In this document: positions 34,694-47,345 of the stretch, piece by piece | Position numbering within the stretch: position 1 is the stretch's first letter | Layout: each line of letters opens with the position of its first letter | NCBI GenBank assembly: GCA_030620095.1 | Contig: JAUTXW010002480.1 | Span: 62,001-126,000, forward strand | DNA from: Kuschelorhynchus macadamiae | Lineage: Eukaryota; Arthropoda; Insecta; Coleoptera; Curculionidae | Direction: 5' to 3' | Length of the DNA stretch: 64,000 nt | Notes under the pieces: generated by a model | The model's input: the letters and a program-made list of their open reading frames with translations, nothing else | Told to the model about the DNA's origin: nothing | The model's database searches: none | Made by a program: the position numbers and the translations under genes

Positions 34694-35565
34694 AATTTTG
34701 CATGTATATGCACATTGCACATATATTGGATTTTTCACTTTGCGCATATTCCGCGTCTTAGTTATGTGCTTTCTCCCCAACAACATATTTATATCGAATT
34801 GTTCATCAAAATGAAGTTTCCTTTTGACATACTTAATTAAATTAATAACATTTATCACAGCCAATCATTTAAATTCAGAAAATAAAATCGGCATGGTGTT
34901 AGTGTGGACATTTAGAAAACTTTGGATCGTTGAGATGAACCTGGCACGAACTTGGAAAGTTTTGCATAATCGTATGAACTCGCTATCGATTAGAGGTTAT
35001 AATTTCTAATGACTCTAGTATTCCGGCTATGAAAGGCAGCAGGTGCTCTTTTATGGGTATTTCAGAACTTTTAATGGAAAAAGTGTTTTTAGGAGATTCT
35101 AAAGTCGATTTGAGTATTAAAATCCCTTGAATGTTTAGTTTATTTCTTAAGAAAAGATCTAAAATCATTTTTAGTTAAGGTTCAGTTTGTTTCTCTTCTG
35201 ATGTCTACTAACGAAGGGTTTGGAAAATAATTGTAGATATTTCACGATAAATGTCGCAGCAGTAAACTTCTATATTAAATTAAACCAAAAAATATACCAA
35301 GGAAAGAAAAACTGTTATTTTGTTTTTGGCTTATTCTTTTTGTTGTATTTACCAAAGCTGTTGTTAATCCTAAAAGCAACAATTGCGTTTTTATTGCAAT
35401 ATTTGATATTTTTCCTCTATAAGTGAAAATATAAAATTAAGTACTTTCATTTAATTTATTGCTAGGATAAATTAGTTAATCCTACTAGTAAATTCAAAGA
35501 AAATACTCCATTTTATATTTTCAGTTATACAGAGAAAATGTTTTTTTTTAATATAATACAACTGT
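34694..35565. other. non-coding, nothing firm
   Basis: Short ORFs on both strands without recognisable motifs. The segment 34995-35165 is open in more than one frame but I cannot assign it. Confidence 0.45.
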
Positions 35566-35569
35566 TGCT

Positions 35570-36010
35570 GTAAGCTAACAACAGCCTTGGTAAATATATC
35601 AAAAGCAATAAGATGAAAACTAAAAAATAGAAATTATATCCCTTGTTTACAAGCTAAATTGCGGAACCTATTTAAACTTTTATAATGAACAAACACGCAG
35701 AACGCTTAAAAAAAGAATTAATGGGCATGCAGAAAGTATAAAAATAATCCCAATTACTCTAAACATTTAATTTAGGAAAAACATACTTTCGATGAGAACT
35801 TTGAAATTTTACATATAGAACGAAGTTGAATTTTAACAGAAACTTTTAAAGCTTTCTTGTCTAAAACAGAGGTTTTATTAAAAAACATTAAAGAGTTGCA
35901 TTAACTTCTTGGCGTATTTATAATTCTCAACTCCGATTAGAAACACAAACTGACAGAGCAGTTTGGGGAAATTTTAGTTTGTTTTGAATAAAGTTGCTAG
36001 AGTTACGTAA
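35570..36010 (+). pseudogene. Penelope-like relic, GIY-YIG endonuclease end
   Basis: Broken frames read NSLGKYIKSNKMKTK, then RRTLKKRINGHAESIK, then, after NPNYSKH-like text, TFDENFEILHIER. This is the order found in Penelope-like C-termini (linker, GIY-YIG Arg/His helix, 'FEILHIE'). Numerous stops; no flanking repeats recognised. Confidence 0.6.
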
Positions 36011-37110
36011 CTGTTAATCTACTTATAGAAACTAAGTAACATCAAAGTAAGAGATGTGCTCAGAGGAAATGCTACAGTTCCGAAAATTTTAGATGTCTCA
36101 TAATAGACTGAAAGTTCCATTCTAGAAAAAAATGTAAGACTAACGAATTTTTATTTCCAATTGGGTAAAGAATTTGGTTGGGCTGAAAATAAACAGGATT
36201 TCTCAATTCTAACTAAAAAAAAATAACTTTTGTATATGAAGATGGTTACCAATATCAAAGGACAGGACTGTCATATCCTATTTGGAACAAAGGGAATAAA
36301 GAAAAGGCAAATAGATTGACTGTGTCTTTCACAATAGTATTAGGACTCACATAATAATTAAATAAATACTTAATGGATGAAAGTCATTAGAATTTTTCAA
36401 ATTTCGGAAAGAAATGTAATTTAATAACATATATTATGAAGATTTTTGTAATTAAATCAAGGGAAAAAAAATTGTAGTTGGGGGTAATGAGTCTAAATGG
36501 ATAATGAGCAAGCAATTTATTGTAAAGTAGATATTATTGTATTATAAAAATATTTATTATTGACTACTTGCAATAATATTTCATTTTTTTTATTGCTAGA
36601 AAACTTTAAATATGGCGTGTATATGAAAGAAGACACGAACGAAAAGGAAAAGAAAAAGGAAAGAAAAGCGGGTACGAGACATTGCAATTAATTACTTTTT
36701 TGACGATTCGTTGTCTCTGGCCAGACAAGTAGAAGGTGTGAAGGTTTGGCTAAGATTGATTGTCTCTAATATAGAAAGAAGGAAACAGTGCAAAAACAAA
36801 GACAGGAATATCGATCTTCTCGGGAAAAAGTTATTTGATGAGATAACAAATCGAGGTGATGGGTTGTTAACGAGAAATCTTGAGAATCTCGTGGTTTCCT
36901 TTTCGTTTTTTTTTTAATAATACAGCACTTTGATTTTTTCTTACCTTAATTTGATACAGTATTCTAGGATTTGACAATAGCGTTAAATAGCGTGTTTCCA
37001 TTTGATAGAACAGAGAATGATACATAGCTCAGCCTCTTCTATAGAAATATAGGTAGACGAAATTATTTCTACCCAAATCTAGAGTAAATCAACGATATTT
37101 TTGACGTTTT
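36011..37110. other. non-coding, includes a purine-rich tract and an unrecognised ORF
   Basis: A gaaaaggaaaagaaaaagga tract lies near 36640. The ORF 36711-36917 (68 residues, Lys/Arg-rich) has no recognisable motif. Confidence 0.4.
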
Positions 37111-37119
37111 ATTTCCTTT

Positions 37120-37430
37120 ACAAGGTAATTCTAACTGTGAAAAATGACTCTCCCTGGCTTTTACAGACCTTCATATTTTAGGGTCCTTAAATGCAAAAAA
37201 AGTTTTTCCTATTTTTTGTAGTCGGTCTGATTGTTCGCTTTATAGCTATAAACTTGTTATAAGATTAACTTACGTGCACAGAAATCAAAGGTCATTAATA
37301 CGGGGATGAAATTGGTACAGTTTTGTAAAATTAGAAAATAGCAGCCTATCAAAATATTTAAAAAATCACTATAAAAAAACTACTCATTCAATTGTCTTCA
37401 AATTTCTCCTAAAAATAAGTACTAGTACTA
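37120..37430 (-). repeat. family A repeat
   Basis: aaaaatgactctccctggct, then gtcggtctgattgttcgct, then aaatcactataaaaaaacta: reverse orientation, diverged. Confidence 0.6.
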
Positions 37431-38332
37431 AGTAACAGTTCGCGCTTTCTCTTTATCAATAAAATTAGTGAACCCCATTTTTAATGGTGAAGTTGATTAT
37501 TTTAACCTGAATTGAAAAACCTTCATTTTTGTTTCTGGTAATAAAGACGGAGAATAAAACGGTATTAATTATCAGAAATTTTTCTAAAAAGAGTTAGCAT
37601 ACAAATTTCCTTCTTTGTATGTTTTATATTTCTGAATTATTTTAGGCAATAACAACTCTATTCCGTTTTTTGATAACATTGTTTAATTTCCGTTTATAAC
37701 TTTAGAATTATTAAATATTATGTATGTAAATGCATATTTAATTTTATTGAAAATCGATACACTATTAACTATGTCAAATTATTTGAATTCGAAATATGCA
37801 ATTCTGTAGTATTCATTCCACTCGAATTGCAGAAAATTGTTTAAAATAATATTAACAATTAGGTATTTTGATTCATATTACATAATTAAATAATTTACAA
37901 TTTCAAACAGTAAAAACGATTTTATTTTAAATGTTTTATTAATAGATAATGAAGAGTTTCGGTTCACTTAATTGTTGATTATGGGCAATAATTTTAATAA
38001 AATTAATAAATATAATATTTAACTTAGTAATGTAAACGTTGTTTCTAATTGTTGCCGCTTTTTGATTGTCTGTATTTCATTAACACCAAGTAAGTTAACT
38101 TATCTGGGATTAGAACCCAGTGCTTCTCAGTTTCTAAATGAACGCTCTGACCACTAAGTCCCAAAAACCATGACCTTAGCAACCAAGTACAAGAATTGAA
38201 TTTTATATTAATTAATTTGTATGATATTGCTACAAGCAAAGGAGGCTGTTGAAGAAAAACGAACATTTTCGACCATCTAATCACATAAGGCAAAACTTAA
38301 AATAATCGACATTCCAGTTAATACCGGCTTTA
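37431..38332. other. non-coding, nothing recognised
   Basis: Very AT-rich. ttgggacttagtggtcagagcgttcattt (minus strand, near 38160-38130) with ggttctaatcccag looks like a decayed tRNA-like B-box region, too degraded to call. Confidence 0.4.
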
Positions 38333-38625
38333 GCATTTTGGTGGTAGTATTCGAATTTATTTAAATAAAAATTTTCCAAATCGACAAAATCAAATTGAAT
38401 GGCCACTAAGATCCCCGGATTTGTCGCCGCCGGATTATTTACTCTGGGGATACCTGAAAAAAAGAGTTTTTCAGAATCAACCGAATAACATCGACACTCT
38501 AAAAGACAGGATTAACACGGATGTTCTAATTCTTACAATCTTCTATAGTCTCGGAGCATGTCAAGTAGAGAATGGAGGTCACTTCCAGTATTTGTTACGT
38601 CGAGTAATATCTGGACACTACTAAT
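38333..38625 (+). pseudogene. mariner-type transposase relic, C-terminal part
   Basis: EWPLRSPDLSPPDYLLWGYL contains the third catalytic Asp block. LKDRINTD and the terminal ENGGHFQYLL follow, ending at about 38625. The open part starts at 38421. Same family as 26630 and 44525. Confidence 0.78.
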
Positions 38626-38644
38626 ACGATTCCATTAAATTTAT

Positions 38645-39505
38645 CCCGAGCTCGCAAGAACCTCGGAATACATATAAATGATGATATGCGCTTTGACACT
38701 CACGTATCTCATTTATTGCGGGTTTTATAATATAAACTAAAAACATTATATTTATTTAAAGATGTTCTTAGTGCGGATGTCAGATTGCAGCTGTGTAATA
38801 GTTTGGTCCTATCGGGTCTCGGGTATGCTGACATTCTTTACCGGCCAGCCCTCACTCAAAAGAATAAACATAGTCTTCAAATACTCCTAGAATTCCTATA
38901 TAAGATTTTGTTACGGATTGAGAAATGGTTAAACATACAAAGCCGTTTTGAACTGCATATGGCTTCCTTAGTATTCATGATCCGGAAATCTGAGTCTCCC
39001 TGTTACCTTTTTGAAAAGTTAGTCAATAATCTGCCCATTTTGTATACTGTTCCAAGACACACAGCGACGTTTCAGCGATCCTTTTCCTATTGTGCTGCTA
39101 GACTCTATAATACGTTGCCTGAACATGTTAAGGCTTTCTCATCGGTTATTGGTATGAAAAAACAATACCCTTAGTATTTATTTAGGGTCAGAGATTAAAG
39201 TGTGTTTTTTCTTTCGGAATAAATACTGTTTTTCTTTCGGAATAAATAACCGTTTCAAATACTATTTGGATACCATGTTTTTTATGTATTACTGCTTAAC
39301 GTATCACTTGTATTTTTTTCTATCATTATTGCGTGCGTGTTATCTACACGCAAGTATTATTTATTTATTTAAGACTATGTTAGTAAAAATGTTGTTACTT
39401 TAGTTTTTTTATGGGTGAGCAGTTATGCTGGATTTCGCCACCATTCTAAATATGTATTTAACTTTGTATTTATCCCCAATAAAATCCTTTTGAATTTGAT
39501 TTATC
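38645..39505 (+). pseudogene. CR1/Jockey-like LINE relic, 3' end
   Basis: NLGIHINDDMRFDTHVSHLL is followed by one stop, and then a 129-residue open frame (38785-39174) with LCNSLVLSGLGYADILYRPA, RFELHMASLVFMI and the C-terminal FQRSFSYCAARLYNTLPEHV typical of the post-RT region of these LINEs. The 3' UTR runs to AATAAAATCC and a TTTTGAATTTGATT end. 5'-truncated, as is usual for LINE copies. Confidence 0.78.
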
Positions 39506-40199
39506 CAAATCGTATTAATGTTAAGACATAGGTTGCCATTTGAAAATAAAAAGTGTAGGTAGCCTCAATTTATCATATAAAAATGCGTTTAAAACTAAGC
39601 CAGTATATCTTATTCATTAAAGAAATATGAATTTTATGCATGACTTTTAGGTAACCCTGCATGTTTACTGTCTTGAGAGCAAAATTCAGTTATTTGACGG
39701 ACGAGCCCAAAGCGCCATGGACCACAGATGATGTAAGAGTTCTAATGAATAATTAAGACGTTTTCTTTGCTGGTCAGGTAAAACTTGTTGAACTGGGTTG
39801 ATTATATTACGGTGCGCCATATCTGATGACGTAAAAGAACATATAATGACGTGGCTCGTAAGGGTGGCCCAAAGGGAACGTGAGGGTGTTGAGTGAGCTG
39901 AACGTGAAGAAAAATAAAAACATAGACATTTTCGACCACTTGCCTGATCTAGAAAAAATTAACTGGTATCTTGCTTCGGTTTTTGAAGGAAAATGCTCCA
40001 AAAATATTGAAAATTCTCTTTTGAAGTTTCTTTTGTTTTTCGAGCAGCGAGTACTAAAATCTAACCCTAACAATTTTTCTTTCTAGGGATAATGATTTCA
40101 GAGGAAGGGAATTCAGAGATTAGGCAGTCCACTTAAAGAAAGAAAGTCAAAAGATCTCTTTAAAAGAACTATTTGAAGGAGAGTTGTAAATACAACCAG
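39506..40199. other. non-coding, two overlapping unrecognised ORFs
   Basis: Opposed ORFs overlap at 39807-40086. Neither shows a known motif, and no splice structure supports either. Confidence 0.4.
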
Positions 40200-40207
40200 T
40201 ATATAAT
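40200..40207. repeat. left target-site duplication
   Basis: TATATAAT, identical to 42126-42133. Confidence 0.93.
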
Positions 40208-42125
40208 CAGTGGCGGCTCGTCAGGGTAGGCCTCTGAGGCCGCGCCTGACCCCCAAAATAAACGAAAAGAGAATTTTTTTATATAACTTTTTATCTATTA
40301 CCAATTAGAAATATACTTTTTAACAGTTTTACAACATAATAACATTAAAAAAAAAAAACAAAATATAATCCCATAATAAATATTTTAGAAAATAAATTCT
40401 GACCACATCAAAAAACCGACCGTGCAATCCGTGCAAACCCATTCCTAAAGAAAGTGCTCTCGAATGAGGCGAAATAATTTTAGCTTGGAAAGTTTCCACT
40501 TCTGACCTATTTATCAACGGCCGGTGCCGATGCCGGCGAGTCACCTGATTACGACAGAGCGGGATGGCGATTGCCGATGCATGCGTTTTCTATTGCATTC
40601 TTGAGGCGATAAATCTGTAGCTTGGATATGCTTTTATTGGTTATTTAAATCACATGACTAGCGAAATATTCCAACGGCTTCTTTTTACGTGGTGCGTGCG
40701 GCTGAGAAAGAAATAGGAAATAGATTGCGATAATCGCTGATTGAGGACGTTCTGTCTTTTAAGGTGAATAAATACGCGTGAGTAAGTTTTTGTTTTGTTT
40801 TGATTTGGTAAGTTGGACCGTTCCATTTTTTGTATTTGCTTTTTGCTTTTCAAATGAATCCTATTCACGACATTATTGCTTCATTAATTGAAACGCCTTT
40901 TTTAAGAAGAAGCGAAACTGAAAAGAAACAGATATTAGGTAGCCGTCCGATGCCGAAAATTTTAGCAATATTTAACGATAAGAGGCAAGGTAAAAAATAT
41001 TCAAGAACTTTTCAAATATCTTGGTACGAAACTTATAGGTGGCTATGCGGAAGTATTTATAAAGAAAGCTTATATTGTTGGCCTTGTATTTTATTAGGTT
41101 ACGTCAAAAATAATTGGAGATCAGGGGGCGGATATTCGGATTTAAAAAATTTTTCACGAGCAGTAAAATCGCATGAAAGTTCAAGAGAGCATATTAAAAA
41201 TTCGGTAGCACTTACAAGACTGGAGCAAAATAGGGCGACTATTGCGGATGCACTACAAGAAAATGCAAGTCTTAATAAAATTGTTTATAATGAAAATGTT
41301 CGAAAAAACCGTTTATTATTAAATTATTTAATTGATGTTACTATTACTTTGGGTAAACAGGACCTGGCATTTCGAGGTCATAATGAAACAACAGATTCTT
41401 TTAACCGTGGCAATTTTAAGGAAATATTTGCATGCTTAATAAAAAGAAATGCCGAACTTACTGAACATTGCTAAATTTAGTAATATTTTTACGGGACAAT
41501 CTAAGACTATACAAAATGAACTAATTGGTTGCATACATGACTATATTCAAGAATATATAAAAAAAGAAATCAATGACACCGATTGTTGTTTTTTTGGCGT
41601 AATTGCGGATGATAGTACTGATATAACAGAAAAATCACAGTGTTCGATAACAGTTAGGTATGTGACCAACGGATCTTTAAAAGAAAGATTTTTAGGATTT
41701 TTTGACGTTAGCGATAATAGAACAGCAGAGAGCCTTTTTCATTTAATACAAAACAGCTTAGAGCCTTATGACTTTAAAAATAAATTGGTCGCGCAGTGCT
41801 ACGATGGGGCTAGTGTTATGGCAGGTGAAATAAATGGGCTTCAAACAAAAGTTAGATCTATTCCTCCTTTAGCTATGTTTACTCATTGTTGCGCCCACAG
41901 ATTAAATCTAGTTTTACAACAGGGAACAAAACTGATTACCCAAAGTCGTATATTTTTTGCCACTTTATTAGGAATACCAAATTATTTCCACCAATCACCA
42001 AAACGGTGCTTAATCAGATAGTAGGTAAAAGAATTCCGCGAGCTGTAGAAACGCGATGGTATACACAACAAACACAATTAACCTCATGTAGCCTCACCCT
42101 TCAATATACTCACGAGCCGCCACTG
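40208..42125 (+). mobile_element. hAT transposon (ZMYM1-like), internally deleted, perfect 8-bp TSD
   Basis: Both ends carry the 14-bp inverted repeat CAGTGGCGGCTCGT, with subterminal GAGGC/GCCTC text. Flanking 8-mers are identical (TATATAAT at 40200-40207 and 42126-42133). The transposase frame stops matching shortly after ETRW and the right subterminal region follows at once, so the C-terminal third of the gene has been removed by internal deletion. The element is therefore non-autonomous. Confidence 0.94.
40854..42090 (+). pseudogene. hAT transposase of the TTF-finger/DUF4371 (ZMYM1-like) type, frameshifted and truncated
   Basis: The start chosen is the ATG at 40854 (MNPIHDII). The N-terminal half has a TTF-type zinc finger (WLCGSIYKESLYCWPCILLG), then SREHIKNSV and LAFRGHNE of DUF4371. 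A one-base frame change near 41465 moves the reading to the frame of 41449-42021: KFSNIFTGQSKTIQNELI, VIADDSTDITEK (first Asp), AQCYDGASVMAG (second Asp) and CCAHRLNLVL. A second frame change near 41990 leads to IPRAVETRW. The region with the third acidic residue and the dimerisation domain is deleted. Confidence 0.92.
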
Positions 42126-42133
42126 TATATAAT
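42126..42133. repeat. right target-site duplication
   Basis: TATATAAT, identical to 40200-40207. Confidence 0.93.
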
Positions 42134-43080
42134 ACACATAATGGTGATTGAGATATAATATTTCGATGGTGGAGCGCCACCCGGAAATCTGAACCGAGAG
42201 GTAATTCGATTCCGGAATATTATACTTGAGAAATAAGACAGTTTAAGACTGACTAATAATCATAAACATGTCTCTTTATTTTCAATTTTATTAAATTTGT
42301 CGTAAATGACAATTAAATACTATAGGAAAAAAGTCTTCTAATGAATCGTTTGTAATTATTTAAAGACAGACATGTCTAAGTTGGATGAAAAAGATATATA
42401 GAGTATTTATTTTTTCCTAAGGCGTTGTATATTTGTTTGATTAGTTCTAGATTACCAATTGCACTTTTTTTTCTATCCCAACTATTATTATTATATTTTA
42501 AGTTCATCCCACATTTATCCATCAGTCTCCTTTACAAATTATAATAACTGGACGGAAGACAAAAAATGCTGCGAAAATCAAGTTTGTAATTTGATCCAGA
42601 TGTCTGGGTAGCCGAAAAAGGATATAAAAAATCTCGTCGATAGAAATCAGCAAAATTGGATTTTAATAATCCATTCTGTCCCGTGTCGATTAATGTCAAA
42701 AATGAAGGCTCATAATCTTAATTAGTCTTGTCTTTTTTTTTCGAGGACAGGGATTTTAATTAACTGAAAAATGACGTAAAAGTGATTAATGTCTTAATTT
42801 TTTTAGATAATTTACGAAACTATAGGCTTTATTTCCCGCTACAGAGTGAAAATTGATGATTACGGAGTGTATTAATCACTGCTTTTAAAGGTAGATGTTC
42901 GAGGAAGATTTGTGGGTAATAAACATGTGTTAAGTGCAGAAAACATTACAGTTGTGTCAATTAAATAATTAGGTTACTTAACACGTTGACCTAATGACAA
43001 ATAATACGCAGAGTCTTCCGCCTGCTTACAAATTTAAGTTAAGAAACATCTTTGCTCGAAGATTGATACCTTTATTTTAT
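42134..43080. other. non-coding, nothing recognised
   Basis: No coding, repeat or RNA signal that I could name. Confidence 0.5.
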
Positions 43081-43505
43081 AAAAGACCTTACTCAATACA
43101 TTAAGTAGTTTCTTAGGCTGAATTTTTAAGTATTTTATTAAACCGCTATTTTGTTTCGTCCTCTTGGGTTCGTACCAAAATTTAGCCAATTGATTTCTAT
43201 ATTCTATATATTGCAAAATTGATGAAACACTGGATATGTAGTTTTTTAGTAATATTTTTTTAACATTTCACTAGGTCGTCATTTTATTTCAGCATTTTTA
43301 CGAAAATGTTATCGAGTCAGCCCCATATGACCGTTAATTTTTTTTATAGTTTTTTATCTATGCCACGAACCGACAGACAGACCGACGGAATCGAGGAAAC
43401 ATGTTTTTTTACATCTAGGGACCCTGGAACGTGAAAATCTGAAATAATCTCGGATTGTGATTTTTTCACGATTACATTATTTCTCTTCCCTTGGTGAGGA
43501 AAGTA
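43081..43505 (+). repeat. family A repeat
   Basis: Good copy with two sub-units and the complete cassette (cgaaccgacagacagaccga, then tcacgattacattatttctc). Confidence 0.82.
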
Positions 43506-44524
43506 AAACGAAAAAAGAACTGTAACATTAATCTCGCACCACAGACCTTGAGGGTGAAAGTCTAAAGTTCTAAAAATTAGGGATGGCACTATTTTTCGAT
43601 ATGTTGATAGTTATAGATATAGATCGGTCAGTTAAAAAACATAGAGAGTAACTTTATTGTCTTGTAAATAAAATTTGACTAACTTATAGGGTTTTCATCC
43701 TATAATACTATATTTAAGCGGTTTTCCTTACTCTAATTAGAATTAAAGATATTATCCACCATTTCTGGAATATCCTATATAGAATTTGAAAAAAAATCAA
43801 ACTCATAACAGGCCATAAAAAGATAATTAGAGAAACTGGCAAGACTCAGATAAAGAAGGAAATATTTTATGGATAAAGAGACAAAAATATTATTTATTTC
43901 CACTAAAACATTCTGAATCAGGCAAAGGCGGTTTTTACTATCGATTTATATGAAAAAAAGAATTACCTGATTTTTTGAATAAAGAGCGATTTTCAATTTC
44001 GAACGACGGGAAAAAGACATTTTGGAGTCAAATAAATTCATGAAATCATTTCGCTCTTTTGTCATTCTGTCTGCGGGATATTCGCCCAGAAAGCTGGCTT
44101 AGAAGAGATTCTCTGTCATCATTTTGAGCAATGATAACTGTAAAGCGTGGTCAATGTTCGACACTTTTGAGGGATATCTCGCTTCTTGTAAATAAAAATA
44201 TACAGGGTTTCTGTTTTTGCAATACAATACATTTTCTCTGATACGTTTTCTAGAATTAGGAGGAACTTAACTAATTATGGAGCATTCATTTGGCCAACAC
44301 TAAAATCCTTCAATAAAAAAAAATCGAGAAATTGATGAGATTAATGTTGCAGCCTGTTTTTATTTGTAAATGATAAACTATGTCTTAGCTCATAAAAATT
44401 AAATACATCTAATGCCATTAAAAGATTAATACGTTTTAGGTTTTAATGTATACATCTCAATTTTTATTTTGATGAAAATTACAGCATTTATTCAAAATGG
44501 AATCATATCCCTATCAATTTATGG
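43506..44524. other. non-coding, nothing firm
   Basis: atacagggtttctgtttttg at about 44209 resembles a mariner terminus, but no partner was found. Confidence 0.4.
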
Positions 44525-45235
44525 GTACTGTCCAGATGTTACTGATCCTAACAAATGCCGGAAGTGACGTCCACCCTCAACTTGACATGATCTGTTAGAT
44601 AATAACATGTCTTTTAGATAATAATGTTCCCCAGAGAAAATAATCCAGCAGCGTAAAATCTAGGGATCATCTTGATTTACATTCAATTAATACACGTCGA
44701 CCAATCCATCGATATGAAAAATACTCATTCAGATAAGTTTGATCATTAACACCAAAATGCAGAGGAGTCTCGTCTTGCTGAAACCATAACGTTTCATGGG
44801 GATTATCTGGATAAAGTTTGTGAAAAAACATAACTAGTAAAGCAGAAGTATGGACTTACAATTCTGTTATTATTTTCATCACACCTTAACGTCACCTCCT
44901 CACAGAACTGTAAACGTAATTATATTCATCCTCCAACAGTTCTTATACAAGATATACCTTATATGTTTAAAAATGTCTTATAAATCTGTGTATTGTAGAT
45001 TGAGAAGTATAGTTATCTAAGGCCAAGAAAACATTTGAAGCATGTGATTTGTGGATTTTCGTTAATGGATAACAGTATGTCGAGTTGTTTACCTTCACCT
45101 AAGACAGATGGTCGATTACTTCTAGGCAAATATTTTACTCTGCCGTGTTCTTCCAATTTATGTAACATTCTACTAATAGTTGATTGTGAAATTTGATTTT
45201 GAGGATCCAGATACGTGAAAACCCGAGATACTAAT
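44525..45235 (-). pseudogene. mariner-type transposase relic, near-full span
   Basis: On the minus strand: QISQSTISRMLHKLEEHGRV and LPRSNRPSVL (helix-turn-helix and linker), LQFCEEVT, the second Asp region with FQQDETPLHFGVNDQ, then LLDYFLWG, and a 3' end matching the relic at 38550-38625 (cacttccggcatttgttagg). Many stops and frame changes. Confidence 0.72.
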
Positions 45236-45424
45236 GTTATTTAATGAATAACCTAAAGATAAAAGAAACGGTAAAAAAATTAAAAAAGCCGAAATAAAAA
45301 TAAAATACTAAAGAATTTTTTTCTCGACTTCGTCAGTTTGCAATACAAACTCTCTACACTTTTACACGTGCGTAACAAAAAAAGTTCTGTATCTACTTAC
45401 TTTTTTTTTCTTTCTTAATTTTAC

Positions 45425-45460
45425 ATTTTGCCCGTTGATACATTAAAATATCATCAGGCT
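45425..45460 (-). ncRNA. hammerhead-like motif relic
   Basis: Minus strand: CTGATGATATTTTAATGTAT followed by CAACGGGCAAAATG. The CTGATGA box is intact and a GATA...TATC stem can form, but the GAAAC box is degraded to CAAAAT. Confidence 0.3.
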
Positions 45461-46865
45461 TATAAGTCTAATTTTAGGACACTCATAACTGTTGCTTAGA
45501 AGATCGGAAATTATATAATATCACAAAAATGTCGCTTAACTAAAATGATTTAACGGATCCTAAAAAAAAATTCGAGCGAAGTACCCTCATTTACAAAAGC
45601 AAATACAATGGCAAAATGAATTGTTCTCGTCGGTTTTCAATGGAATTTTCTTTCTCTTTACACCGTTTTCAGGTTTAGATTATATTAGCATTTGTTCCAA
45701 ATGTACAGACCAATTGGCCCGACTTATTCTAAATTTAATGTAAAAAAATGTGTTTCTGTATTTTCTGCTTACTTGGACCGGTAAAAATCAAAAAACATAT
45801 AATCTTGAATATCTGAATCTATTAAAATAAATAGCAATAAACCTAACAGTAAGTGAAACGCTCTATATTTTCTAGCGATTTAATTTTTTAAAGTAATTTC
45901 TTAATGTAACATTCCCTATAAAATAAACTAGCCTACGTTAATGACTTTGCACTACCACATTCCAGATATTTGACCCAGGTAAAAAAGTATTTTATTCAAA
46001 TTAAAAATAAAACGTTGTTTTTTCCAACGACTCTTAAAGACACCGGTTTCAACAATCAGTTCCCTCCCATCATCCTGTATATTTTTTCGAACACCTAATA
46101 TGTTAATTATTGTAGAAACATTAGGGCTATAACATGCACAAAAATCATCATAATCGATAAATAAACAAAAAAGCTATAATGCTTCAAAATGGGTTCCAAC
46201 TAATTTAACCCACGCTTTATATATTGGTCTGTTAACAAGAAAGGTGACTGCGAAATCCCATCAAATTTTGCGTTTAACATATTAAAATGCGTTAAGTGTG
46301 TCATATTTCTCGGATGTTTAGTTTGGGCCCTCTTTTAAACCTACCTAACAAGCCTTCTAAACTTGAATTATTATTTAAGAAAATTTAATTTCAAAAAGAA
46401 TTACCAGAATGAAAATTATATATTTTTTTCAAAAATCTAAAGTTAATATTAAAGTTTCAAGTTTTGCTCGCGTGTCTTTACATTTTCTTACGCAAAACTT
46501 TTCAAATCCGTTAAGTGTATTCACCCAAGCCTATACTTTTTGTTTCCATTAATCTCGTATATTTCTCATGGGCCCCTAATATGATTGATGTCGGACGTTT
46601 CGAAACTAAATTACCCATATTTATAGAGTCTTGGAAAATTGACGTCATTAGATTTGCTGAAGTTTCAATTTTTCTTGCAAATTACTTTCGAGGATAGGAA
46701 TTTATTATTCGAAGGATTACACATTCATCATTTATTCTACGTTTTGGCTGAAATACAATCGTTCACTTTGATTTATGAGACATTTTAAATTATCAGAGTT
46801 AGTGTCTCGATCAGTTTGCAAAAACTATTTATTAGATTTATTTTGAAATTGTGTGTAAAAATTGT
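45461..46865. other. non-coding, nothing recognised
   Basis: One 60-residue ORF (46515-46697) without motifs. No other signal. Confidence 0.45.
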
Positions 46866-46869
46866 GTAT

Positions 46870-47345
46870 AATACAGAATGAACTGGTAAAATTTTGGTAG
46901 GAATTTAAGATGGCGGAATAAAATGACTTGACATTTGTAGTAAAAAAATCATGTTTTTATATATCTTCACGTGTTAAGATTAGTGTTAGATGCAACAAAT
47001 ATGTTTGCTCAATTCCCTCGGTCGGTCTCTCGGTTTGTCTCTCTGTTTGATAGTTAGCGTCATAGATAAGTGCTACTTCTTCTTAATCAAAAATTAAGGG
47101 TCATGTGGCGCGATGACTTGACAAAAAATTTTGGCAAAAATCCAGTTTGATGGAACAAAATGGCAATATAAATAATGAATTGTAAAAAATTATTACGCAA
47201 AAAACTAATTATTAAATTTAGCTCAACATGAAATGATAATATTTTGGTAATAATACAATATGGGAAAACAAAATGGCGGCCTAACAAAATGCTAGAAGAT
47301 TAGCCTGAGAAAATTATTTATTAAATTGATTTCAAATATTGTGTA
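46870..47345 (-). repeat. family A repeat
   Basis: Reverse orientation with tggcggaataaaatgac, a gtcggtctctcggtttgtct cassette and tggcggcctaacaaaatg. Confidence 0.78.

Noticed and set aside
39807..40086. Overlapping ORFs on opposite strands
   Set aside because: No recognisable motif in either, no splice signals in support and no repeat context; probably chance.
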